From the NCBI GenBank assembly GCA_045125095.1, contig JBGVMW010000221.1, positions 1 to 23,953 on the forward strand: 23,953 nucleotides of DNA, read 5' to 3'. Positions within the stretch are counted from its first letter, which is position 1. Each line of letters opens with the position of its first letter. Under the pieces are notes generated by a model. That model was given only the letters and a program-made list of their open reading frames with translations, had not been told where the DNA came from and did not search any database. This DNA is from JBGVMW01 sp045125095 (GTDB lineage Bacteria; Bacillota; Clostridia; Lachnospirales; Lachnospiraceae). This document shows positions 16,176 to 23,679 of this stretch, one piece after another. Both the position numbers and the translations under genes were made by a program.

Positions 16176-17315
16176 ATGAATCGAGCAGGAATATATGTTG
16201 ACAATTTAACAGGAGAGGCTACTTATCAATCTTTTAAACCAAATCCATTACCACCTATGCCTAAAATTGAAATGGATGAGGAGATTGTAAAACTTTTAGT
16301 AGATGCCAATAAACAACTTGTAAAACTTGATACTGCATCACAGTTAATTTCCAATGCGGATTTGTTTATATCAATGTATGTTAGAAAAGAAGCATTAATT
16401 TCCTCACAAATAGAAGGCACACAGTGTACTCTTGATGATGTATTAGATCCAGAGGTGGAAGCAAATGCAAATCTTGACGTTTCAGATGTTATTAATTATG
16501 TGAAAGCAACACAGTATGCATTGAATCGTCTGGAAAGATTGCCGTTATGCTGCAGATTAATAAGAGAAATACATGAAGTATTAATGGAAAATGTCCGCGG
16601 ACAGGATAAGACTCCGGGAGAGTTTAGACATTCTCAAAATTGGATTGGACCTGCCAATTGTTCATTAAAGGATGCAAGATATATTCCCCCAAATGTAGAA
16701 GATATGCAAAACGCAATGTCTGATTTGGAGAAATTTATTAATGAAAATGTGGATTATGATCCATTAATTCGTGTTGCATTGATTCATTATCAGTTTGAAA
16801 CAATACATCCGTTTTTGGACGGCAACGGAAGAATCGGAAGACTTTTGATACTCCTTTATCTGATGGAGCAGGGATTGCTTGCTAAACCAGTCATTTATAT
16901 ATCTTATTTTTTGAAAAAAAACCAGATAGAATATTATGATCGAATTAGTGAAGTCAGAAGAAGCGGTAACTTTGAACAATGGATAAGATTCTTTTTGGAG
17001 GCAGTGAGTAAAGCAGCATCGGATTCTTTGGAAGCAATTCGTCAGCTTTCTACGTTGCATGATACAAATATAGAAAAACTTCCGAAAACGACTAGAAGTA
17101 AAGATAATTTAAGAGCTGTGTTTGATTATATCGAGCAGTATCCTATTATTGATATTAAGAGAACTGCTAAGGAGTTAGATATTAGTTATAATACAGTAGC
17201 TACGGCTGTGAAGAAGCTTGTGGAACTTGGTATTTTGCAGGAAACAACCAATGCTGCGAGAAATAGAGTGTTTGCGTATGAGGAGTATTTGGGGATATTG
17301 AGGAAGGATACGTAA
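16176..17315 (+). CDS. Class II Fic protein adenylyltransferase with C-terminal winged helix
   Basis: The 379-residue protein has an N-terminal Fic_N-type helical region, the full Fic motif HPFLDGNGRIGR (211-222) and a C-terminal winged-helix domain (about 310-375; IDIKRTAKELDISYNTVATAVKKLVELGIL). Fic enzymes usually transfer AMP from ATP to a hydroxyl of a target protein. The inhibitory motif (S/T)xxxE(G/N) is present as SSQIEG (76-81), before the Fic motif, which defines class II self-inhibited enzymes such as the Shewanella Fic protein. GAGGTG precedes the ATG. The winged helix and the operator array in front suggest autoregulation. Catalytic residues are intact. The target protein is unknown. 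Confidence 0.88.
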   Translation: MNRAGIYVDNLTGEATYQSFKPNPLPPMPKIEMDEEIVKLLVDANKQLVKLDTASQLISNADLFISMYVRKEALISSQIEGTQCTLDDVLDPEVEANANLDVSDVINYVKATQYALNRLERLPLCCRLIREIHEVLMENVRGQDKTPGEFRHSQNWIGPANCSLKDARYIPPNVEDMQNAMSDLEKFINENVDYDPLIRVALIHYQFETIHPFLDGNGRIGRLLILLYLMEQGLLAKPVIYISYFLKKNQIEYYDRISEVRRSGNFEQWIRFFLEAVSKAASDSLEAIRQLSTLHDTNIEKLPKTTRSKDNLRAVFDYIEQYPIIDIKRTAKELDISYNTVATAVKKLVELGILQETTNAARNRVFAYEEYLGILRKDT

Positions 17316-17369
17316 GAAGGAAAAGATAATGATACCAGAGATAATCGGAAAGAATGGAGAGAACGTTTT

Positions 17370-18053
17370 ATGAGAAAGATATTAATTGTTGATGATGATA
17401 AGGATTTAGCATTGATTACATCAGATACATTAGAAAGCTATGGATATGAGGTGAAGAGCCTTTCTGGTATCGAAGATACCTATGAGGTATTAATGAAAGA
17501 ACGCTTTGATCTCATTCTTCTTGATATTAATTTGCCAGACGGAACTGGTTTTGAAGTATGTAAGGAACTACGAAAAATGTCTAAGGTTCCGGTAATCTTC
17601 GCAAGTGCGAGAACTAGCGAAGACGATAAAATCAAAGGATTGGATTTAGGGGGAGACGATTATTTAGAAAAACCATATTCGCTAAAGGAATTGCTTGCAA
17701 GAATAAATGCGCTCATTCGAAGAACTTATGGAGATGAGGAAAATGAGGTTTATGAATTTGGAAAGGTGCGCGTAGACGTATCAAAGCGAATGGTTACGAA
17801 AAATGGAACAGAAGTGAAAATGGCCCTAAAGGAATTCGATGTCTTAGCCTATCTGTGTAAAAATATGGATAAAGCGATTGCTAAAGAAACCATACTTCAT
17901 GAGGTGTGGGGAGTGTTTTCAGAGGCCGAGCTTTCTACTGTAGCGGTTCATTTGCGCTGGCTTAGAGAAAAACTAGAAGAAAATCCGTCAAAACCAGATT
18001 ATTTGAAGACCGTATGGGGAGTCGGGTACATGCTCTGTGGAAAAGGCGAATAG
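17370..18053 (+). CDS. OmpR-family response regulator
   Basis: This is a 227-residue regulator. The receiver domain (1-118) has acidic residues 8-10, the phospho-acceptor Asp52, Ser79 and Lys101, all in expected places. A winged-helix OmpR/PhoB DNA-binding domain (about 128-225) follows, with the family-typical LREKLEENPSKPDYLKTVWGVGYML. It starts with ATG after GGAGAG, 54 bases after the Fic gene and with no clear promoter between, so read-through from fic is possible. The histidine kinase follows. The likely target is the ABC transporter promoter with 11-nt direct repeats at 19292-19320. Confidence 0.93.
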   Translation: MRKILIVDDDKDLALITSDTLESYGYEVKSLSGIEDTYEVLMKERFDLILLDINLPDGTGFEVCKELRKMSKVPVIFASARTSEDDKIKGLDLGGDDYLEKPYSLKELLARINALIRRTYGDEENEVYEFGKVRVDVSKRMVTKNGTEVKMALKEFDVLAYLCKNMDKAIAKETILHEVWGVFSEAELSTVAVHLRWLREKLEENPSKPDYLKTVWGVGYMLCGKGE

Positions 18054-18111
18054 TAGACCATGGAATTAATATAAAGTAGTATAACAATGGAAGAAAGTGA
18101 GAACCGCGTGT

Positions 18112-19266
18112 ATGGAAAAGATTTGGAGAATAGTGGCTGGATTTTTGGTGGTGCTGATACTTTTGACTACTGGAATTTATATATGGACAGGAAATTTTAG
18201 CAGCCCGGATGATATTGGTAAACAGATGGTTATCATCAATGAAGTTCGACAGCTTAGCAAAAGCACTGATGGTACCAGCCCTTCGGAAGATGCGCTTGTG
18301 GAGCTTGAAGATAGTATTCGTAAAGGTAGCGTTAGTGAGAATCAGAATGTAAGACTAAAGGTTGCAATGGGATTTTTAATAATGGGACTTCTCTATATGG
18401 TGATGCTTTTATTTTACATCTGGCATAGCATCCTTCGTCCATTTCAGAAATTGGAGAACTATGCACAGGAGGTGGCAGGAGGAAATCTTGATATTACCTT
18501 GGATTATGAGAGAAGGAACTATTTTGGTGCATTTACCTGGGCTTTTGACCATATGAGAAAAGAAATTCTTGCAGCCAGAAAAAAAGAACACGAGGCAATT
18601 GAAGCCAATAAGACCATTGTGTCTTCTTTATCCCACGATATTAAGACCCCAATTGCTTCCATTCGAGCTTATTCGGAGGCGTTAGAGGCCAACCTGGGCG
18701 CAAGCTTTGAAAAGAGGCAGCAGTATAGTGAAACCATTATTCGCAAATGTGATGAGGTTACAGCGCTTGTGAATGATCTGGTGTTGCATTCCTTGTCGGA
18801 ACTGGAAAAGCTGGAAATAAAATGCGAAGAAATATCTGCAGTTGAGGTAATTCGAAATACGATTCGGGATTTGGAGTTTGAAAAGTTAGAATTAAAGGAG
18901 CCTCTTGTTATAGCCAATATATGGGGCGACAGGAAGCGTATTGCTCAGATCTTGGAAAATCTTTTGAATAATGCAAGAAAGTATGCGCCTAATGCCAGGG
19001 TGGAGATATTCACAGAAGTAGAGGAAGGATTGTATCTTTTACATGTTAGAGATCGTGGAAAGGGTATTTTGCCGGAGGATATGCCTTTTATTATGCAAAA
19101 GTTCTATCGTGGAAAGAATGTTTTCGATATGCCGGGAAGTGGATTGGGACTTTATATTGTGTCCTACCTTGTTGAGGAAATGGGCGGAGAAGTGCAGCTT
19201 AACAATTCGGAACAAGGGTTAGATGCAATCGTGAAGTTTAAGATTGTGAAGGATAATTCCAAGTAG
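18112..19266 (+). CDS. Membrane sensor histidine kinase
   Basis: The 384-residue kinase has two membrane segments (about 5-25 and 83-104) around a short outside loop of about 57 residues, then HAMP (about 105-155), the HisKA dimer domain with His175 in SLSHDIKTP, and HATPase_c with the N box (282-291), DRGKG (314-318) and GSGLGL (342-347). The loop is too short for a separate ligand domain, so it may sense membrane state or the partner transporter. The ATG at 18112 is chosen; a GTG at 18097 would add 5 residues but has its Shine-Dalgarno too close. It pairs with the response regulator just upstream. Confidence 0.9.
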   Translation: MEKIWRIVAGFLVVLILLTTGIYIWTGNFSSPDDIGKQMVIINEVRQLSKSTDGTSPSEDALVELEDSIRKGSVSENQNVRLKVAMGFLIMGLLYMVMLLFYIWHSILRPFQKLENYAQEVAGGNLDITLDYERRNYFGAFTWAFDHMRKEILAARKKEHEAIEANKTIVSSLSHDIKTPIASIRAYSEALEANLGASFEKRQQYSETIIRKCDEVTALVNDLVLHSLSELEKLEIKCEEISAVEVIRNTIRDLEFEKLELKEPLVIANIWGDRKRIAQILENLLNNARKYAPNARVEIFTEVEEGLYLLHVRDRGKGILPEDMPFIMQKFYRGKNVFDMPGSGLGLYIVSYLVEEMGGEVQLNNSEQGLDAIVKFKIVKDNSK

Positions 19267-19291
19267 GATGCGTATAATTAAGTTTTTAATG

Positions 19292-19327
19292 TTCTTAAAG
19301 ACTTCTTAAACTTTTCTTTGGTATAGT
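19292..19327 (+). promoter_or_regulatory. Three 11-nt-spaced direct repeats and -10 box before ABC operon
   Basis: TTCTTAA starts at 19292 and 19303, and TTCTTTG at 19314, giving an exact 11-base period. TATAGT (19322-19327) follows as a -10, with no proper -35, so the repeats occupy the -35 region. This is the layout of a promoter activated by an OmpR-type regulator binding direct repeats, and such a regulator is encoded just upstream. Confidence 0.6.
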
Positions 19328-19372
19328 ACGACTAACAAAGAGAGAGCGCACCCAAAAAAGAGGAGAGATAAC

Positions 19373-20134
19373 ATGAAAAAAGTACTTATGAAAGCAGAAA
19401 AGGTATGCAAGAGTTTTGCAAGCAAAGGCGTACAGAATCACGTATTGGATAAAGTCGATGTAGAGATTTATGAAGGAGATTTTACAATTATCATGGGATC
19501 TTCCGGAGCAGGTAAGTCCACATTACTTTATGCATTAAGCTGCATGGATGGTTTAACCGGTGGAGCTGTTTACTACAAGGATAAGTTAATCAGTGGAATG
19601 AATGAAAGTAAAATGGCTCCAATTCGTGCCAAAGAATTTGGATTTGTTTTCCAACAGACACATTTGGTTAGCAACTTAACATTGGTTGAAAACGTTGCGG
19701 TTGCAGGATATCTAAATAAAGATAAGACATCAGCAGAAGTAAATCATCGTTCTGAGGAGTTGTTAAAACAGATGGATGTTCTGGACGCAAAGGATCGTTA
19801 TCCATCCCAGGTGTCTGGTGGAGAAGCTCAAAGGGCTGCAATTGCCAGAGCTATGATTAACGAACCGGGAATTGTTTTTGCAGATGAACCGACTGGTGCA
19901 TTAAATAAGCGAAACACAACTCAGATTCTTGATATTCTTACGGAATTAAATCAGAATGGACAGAGTATTGTAATGGTTACTCATGATTCAAGAGCTGCCA
20001 TTCGGGCGACACGACTTCTTTATATTGAAGATGGAAAAGTGATTGGAGAAATGGAAATGCCTCCATACGATGAAACACAGATGAAGAATCGTGAGATCCA
20101 GGTTAACGCCTGGTTATCTTCCATGCAGTGGTAG
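19373..20134 (+). CDS. MacB/LolD-type ABC transporter ATPase
   Basis: The 253-residue ATPase has Walker A GSSGAGKST (42-50), the Q-loop at Gln94, signature VSGGEAQ (148-154), Walker B IVFADEP (167-173) and the switch His204. It belongs to the MacB/LolD/FtsE group that works with FtsX-type permeases, often in peptide-antibiotic resistance or lipoprotein release. ATG follows AGGAGA. The permease begins 12 bases after the stop with its AGGAGG beside the stop codon, so they are co-translated. The C-terminal tail (EMEMPPYDETQMKNREIQVN) is typical of the Firmicute two-component-linked type. Confidence 0.93.
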   Translation: MKKVLMKAEKVCKSFASKGVQNHVLDKVDVEIYEGDFTIIMGSSGAGKSTLLYALSCMDGLTGGAVYYKDKLISGMNESKMAPIRAKEFGFVFQQTHLVSNLTLVENVAVAGYLNKDKTSAEVNHRSEELLKQMDVLDAKDRYPSQVSGGEAQRAAIARAMINEPGIVFADEPTGALNKRNTTQILDILTELNQNGQSIVMVTHDSRAAIRATRLLYIEDGKVIGEMEMPPYDETQMKNREIQVNAWLSSMQW

Positions 20135-20146
20135 GAGGTGGCAGAC

Positions 20147-22486
20147 ATGAAATATGTAACTTTGGTTCGGGAAAACATGAAAAAACATAAAGGAAGTTTT
20201 ATTGGAATCTTCCTGCTAATGTTCATTATTACAGTGAGCTTAAGCTCAGTCCTTAGCATCTGGAATAATTCGAGAAGCTATGTATCAGATGAGATGGAAC
20301 GTATACAGTATGGAGATCTTATTTACTGGATGAACAACAATGGTAAGAAAATTGACAAGATTGTTGAGTCCATGGAAGCAGTTGATGGTGTTGATAAGGT
20401 TGTAAAAGAAGACAATGCCATTATTAAAATAGTAATTGATGGAGAAGAAGTGGGAAGCAGTGTTTTTGCTTATAGATATTCCGAAGATCATGCTTCTTAC
20501 CATGTTTTTGATGGAGATACGATTGAATACAAAGAATCGCCAAAAGTACTAGAGCAAGGTGAAGTCTATGTTCCTATTTCCTATAAAGCATTGTATGATA
20601 TAAAAATCGGAGATGAGATTTTCTTTAAAGGATATGAGAAAGCTTTTACCGTCAAGGGATTTTTTGAAGACCCAGCAGGTGGAAGCATTATGATGGGAAT
20701 GAAAAACGTATTAATCAGTGATGCAGATTTACAACTCTTTCATGAGAAACAGTGGAAGGATATGGTTTATGGATGTACTTTACATGTGTTTAAGGACTCT
20801 CATTCAAAATTATCAACTTCTGAACTTCAGCGAGATATAAGCGAAAAGGTAAGTTTGAAAGAGTACAGTCTTCTTGTTTACTCTGCAAGTTCCATTGCTA
20901 CTTTTATGTTGATTTTGCAGAATATTTTCGTAGGTATTCTAATTGGATTCGTAGCAATCTTATTGATTATTACGATTATTGTAATTGGTCATAGCATTAG
21001 TACAAGTATTGAACAAAGCTATGTGGATCTTGGAATTTTAAAAGCGATTGGATTTACTAAGAAACAGTTATGCGTAGTATTAAGCACGCAGTATCTTGTA
21101 ACTCTTCTGGTTTCATTAATCGTCGGAGTGTTAGCATCGACCTTCTTAGTGAAACTGATAAATATAATGATTCTTCCTTCTACCGGAATTAAAATACCAT
21201 CCACAGTGCCAGTGACATTAATTGGACTATGTTTCTTTGTAATCATGCTTATCTTTACCGGTTTCATTTTGCTTCAGGTTAGAAAAATCGGAAAGGTAAC
21301 ACCAATGACAGCTATTCGGGGTGGAAAAGCAGAGGTATACTTTGATAGTCGCATTCATACGAAAATTCATGGCAGAGGATTGCAGTTTTTCCTTGCACTG
21401 CGTCAGCTGGTAACTGGAAAGAAGCAATACCTTGGAGCAACAATTATTACAGCACTTCTTGTGTTTACATTAGCCTTCTGTAATCGATTAATTGGATGGC
21501 TTGGTGAAGATGGATCTGGATTAATGAATGCCATGGGAACTGCTTCAGTGGACGGAAGAACCTATGATTTTGGTATTTATTATGACGATGAGAGTCTTCA
21601 GAACGAAGTAGAGCAAAAGATTAGTGAAACAATACCTATTATCAAGAAATATCAAGCGAAAACAATGACTGCAGAAGTTTTTGGACTTGATTTACTTGCA
21701 AATATCATTTCTAATCCGGAGTATTTGCACATTGTCGATGGTAGAACCTGTAAGTATGATAATGAAATTGTTGTAACTCAGGTTGTGGCAAATGAACATC
21801 ATATCAAAATCGGAGATAAGGTAAAAGTGGGAATCGAGAACCATTCCAAAGAAATGATTGTATCCGGAATCAACCAGTGTGCCAATGATATGGGTGAGAA
21901 CATTTCTATGGGTATTGCAGCCTATGAGAATATTATTAAAGGAGAAAGCCAGTACTATCAGAACTATATTTTGGAGGACAAAAGCAAGAAAGATGGCATT
22001 CTTGAGAAACTTTATAAAGAGTATGATGGAAAAATTAACATTGACGATAACACATGGTCAGGAATTGATGGTATATTAAGTGCTTCAGGTGCCCTTGGAA
22101 AATTGATGAATGTTATTTGCGCAATTTTCGTTTTGATTGTTGTTGCTATGACAGGAGGAAAAATTCTTTATAAAGAGCAACAGGATTTAGGAATTTATAA
22201 AGCTTTAGGATTTCATTCACGATATCTTAGAATTTCTTTTTCCCTACGATTTTTAATCGTTTCGGTATTAGGAGCAGCAATTGGTGTGGTGTTAAGTATC
22301 GTTGCAACAGATTTTATTGCTGGAAAGATTTTTATCTTTATGGGAGTAAGTAATTTTAGTTCTCCAGTAATTGTGCCAGAAATGATTCGGACGGTAGCCT
22401 TTGTTGTACTTATGTTCTTTGGTTTCTCATACTTAATTTCACGAAGAATTAGAAAGACAAATCCAAGCATTTTGATTGTAGAATAG
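20147..22486 (+). CDS. FtsX-type ABC transporter permease (two FtsX domains)
   Basis: The 779-residue membrane protein has an N-terminal segment (about 16-38), an outside domain, a first FtsX bundle (about 255-390, including YVDLGILKAIGFTKKQ), a further segment (LGATIITALLVFTLAFC), a second outside domain and a second FtsX bundle with the same sequence theme (QQDLGIYKALGFHSRY). That makes about eight membrane helices in two repeats. The ATG at 20147 is chosen from AGGAGG (20133-20138), 8 bases away; a GTG at 20138 would overlap that site. It works with the preceding ATPase. Whether it exports or senses a compound is not evident; the size and partner kinase suit an antibiotic peptide response. 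Confidence 0.9.
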   Translation: MKYVTLVRENMKKHKGSFIGIFLLMFIITVSLSSVLSIWNNSRSYVSDEMERIQYGDLIYWMNNNGKKIDKIVESMEAVDGVDKVVKEDNAIIKIVIDGEEVGSSVFAYRYSEDHASYHVFDGDTIEYKESPKVLEQGEVYVPISYKALYDIKIGDEIFFKGYEKAFTVKGFFEDPAGGSIMMGMKNVLISDADLQLFHEKQWKDMVYGCTLHVFKDSHSKLSTSELQRDISEKVSLKEYSLLVYSASSIATFMLILQNIFVGILIGFVAILLIITIIVIGHSISTSIEQSYVDLGILKAIGFTKKQLCVVLSTQYLVTLLVSLIVGVLASTFLVKLINIMILPSTGIKIPSTVPVTLIGLCFFVIMLIFTGFILLQVRKIGKVTPMTAIRGGKAEVYFDSRIHTKIHGRGLQFFLALRQLVTGKKQYLGATIITALLVFTLAFCNRLIGWLGEDGSGLMNAMGTASVDGRTYDFGIYYDDESLQNEVEQKISETIPIIKKYQAKTMTAEVFGLDLLANIISNPEYLHIVDGRTCKYDNEIVVTQVVANEHHIKIGDKVKVGIENHSKEMIVSGINQCANDMGENISMGIAAYENIIKGESQYYQNYILEDKSKKDGILEKLYKEYDGKINIDDNTWSGIDGILSASGALGKLMNVICAIFVLIVVAMTGGKILYKEQQDLGIYKALGFHSRYLRISFSLRFLIVSVLGAAIGVVLSIVATDFIAGKIFIFMGVSNFSSPVIVPEMIRTVAFVVLMFFGFSYLISRRIRKTNPSILIVE

Positions 22487-22532
22487 AATTAAGAGGTTTT
22501 AGGCTTCGAATTTTGTAGAGAGGAACAATATA

Positions 22533-22917
22533 ATGAATATAGAACACAGAAAGATTTACCTTGTAAAGAGTTGTATCAATTATTCCTTGCTGTAGGTTGG
22601 GTAACCGAAGAAGAAACAACAATTGGTGGTTTGTATCGTGGAATCCAACCAATTTACCTATATCAGTAGAAATCGGGCATAATTGCATTTCTGACAAGTA
22701 TAAAAGAAATGGATATGGTTTACGACAAATGCAGGAAGCAGTAAAACGTATCATCACACAAGGTGCAGAAAAAATTATTGTAACTACAAATGAAATTCTT
22801 GTTCCGGCACAACATACTTATGAAAGTGCAGGCTTTAAGTTTGTAAATAAATGTGAAGAACCTAACATTGCAGAATATGCAGGAATGCGAATTAACTATG
22901 AAATAATAGTAAGATAA
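22533..22917 (+). pseudogene. Broken, possibly chimeric GNAT acetyltransferase
   Basis: Two reading frames carry GNAT-like parts. The first (from 22535, EYRTQKDLPCKELYQLFLAVGWV) looks like a GNAT N-terminus but is out of frame with the ATG at 22533 that follows a GAGAGGAAC ribosome site, and it stops at 22669. The second frame (from about 22620, NNWWFVSWNP onward) holds the acetyl-CoA loop RNGYG and the C-terminal HTYESAGFKFV, ending at 22917. So there is at least one frame change near the start and another near 22600-22620. The two parts may come from different GNAT genes joined by a deletion. A working enzyme is unlikely. Confidence 0.65.
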
Positions 22918-22932
22918 ATAGTTTATCCAGGC

Positions 22933-22981
22933 ACTCGAAAAATTCCAGTTTGTTGGAGCGACAGATTACCATTTTTCGAGT
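22933..22981. repeat. 11-bp perfect inverted repeat after the GNAT remnant
   Basis: ACTCGAAAAAT (22933-22943) pairs exactly with ATTTTTCGAGT (22971-22981), with a 27-base loop. The long loop makes it a poor terminator; it may be a remnant of a mobile-element end. Confidence 0.45.
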
Positions 22982-22996
22982 TGTTGTTTCAAAAAA

Positions 22997-23036
22997 GCAC
23001 CCGTTCACTTTTGATTAAGTGGACGGGTGTACTTTC
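22997..23036 (+). terminator. Terminator-like hairpin closing the island's ABC/GNAT segment
   Basis: GCACCCGTTCACTT (22997-23010) pairs with AAGTGGACGGGTGT (23017-23030), including two G-U pairs, around the loop TTGATT. An A-run lies before it and a weak U-run (ACTTTC) after it, so it may act more strongly on the reverse strand. Confidence 0.65.
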
Positions 23037-23040
23037 GTGA

Positions 23041-23252
23041 AACCTTAACTAAATGACATTGGAGGATGCCGAGTTATTTATTCAGAAGCAATGGTATGAT
23101 GTAGATAATCAGTCTAATATGGATTGGTAAATAATAAAGTCATTACTAAATTTTCTGTTTTGCACGGATTTTGGTAATGGTTTTGCCGTTTGCATAGAGA
23201 AACAGTAAAATTTGTAGAAAAATGTTGCTCCCTACTTGACACGTAAGTGAGT
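23041..23252. other. No convincing gene (spacer before right repeat)
   Basis: Only a 25-codon open frame (23053-23130, MTLEDAELFIQKQW...) is seen here, with no good ribosome binding site. It may be a fragment of an eroded gene. The rest up to the right direct repeat shows no recognisable feature. Confidence 0.4.
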
Positions 23253-23255
23253 GGC

Positions 23256-23437
23256 AGCCCCATAATCCAGAATGGGCGAATTGTGGGTGCTGTGACACAT
23301 GTATTGGTCAATGATCCGACGAGAGGATATGGGATTTTTATAGAGAATATGTTAGAGCATAATTAAGAAATAAGCAGATTTTACAAGGCTTTCTAAGCGG
23401 TTGTATTATCTGCTTTGTTTTATATATAAATTGATTA
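23256..23437 (+). repeat. Right direct repeat of the island (spoIVB 3' end and terminator copy)
   Basis: This is the partner of 15404-15585. It encodes the last part of SpoIVB from about GRIVGAV to the stop at 23366, identical in protein sequence to the intact gene, plus the terminator hairpin. It has no upstream part of spoIVB and no start, so it is a gene fragment. Confidence 0.9.
23273..23366 (+). pseudogene. 3' fragment of spoIVB
   Basis: Thirty-one codons match the end of SpoIVB exactly at the protein level, with five silent base changes. The catalytic GMSGSP serine region is missing, so the fragment cannot act. It probably marks the right edge of an insertion. Confidence 0.85.
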
Positions 23438-23475
23438 TAGTTGATAATAGTGAATAAAGGGATTAAGAAAAATTG

Positions 23476-23679
23476 AGAAGGAGTATTTTGGAACAAATAT
23501 TCAGGACTTTGACACAGAAGCGATTATGAAAAAAAAATCCGGCAGAAATTATAAGGATATGCGAAAGTGCTGATATGATGTTTCCTATTATCTAAAATGT
23601 GTATGATGAATTGTATGTTATGAGTTATGTGGAATATTTAAGGAGAAAAGAAATAATAACAAATAGTCGGATGATTTAA
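23476..23679 (+). pseudogene. Decayed second copy of the Phd/YefM-like gene
   Basis: This copy resumes similarity at the codons EKEYFG of the intact gene (15857 onward) directly after the terminator and spacer; about 235 bases holding the promoter side and first half are lost. An A-run near 23528-23537 shifts the frame, and a TAA inside MMFPII-stop-NVYDELYVMSY breaks it again. Similarity at the protein level is clear (NPAEIIRICESADM, YDELYVMSYVEYLRRK) but lower than in the spoIVB part. Confidence 0.75.

Noticed and set aside
23053..23130. 25-residue small gene
   Set aside because: There is no good ribosome binding site or recognised family; it is more likely a chance frame or eroded gene.
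15404..23437. Composite transposon or insertion sequence
   Set aside because: The flanking repeats contain spoIVB coding sequence and a terminator; no transposase, terminal inverted repeats or target duplication is seen.
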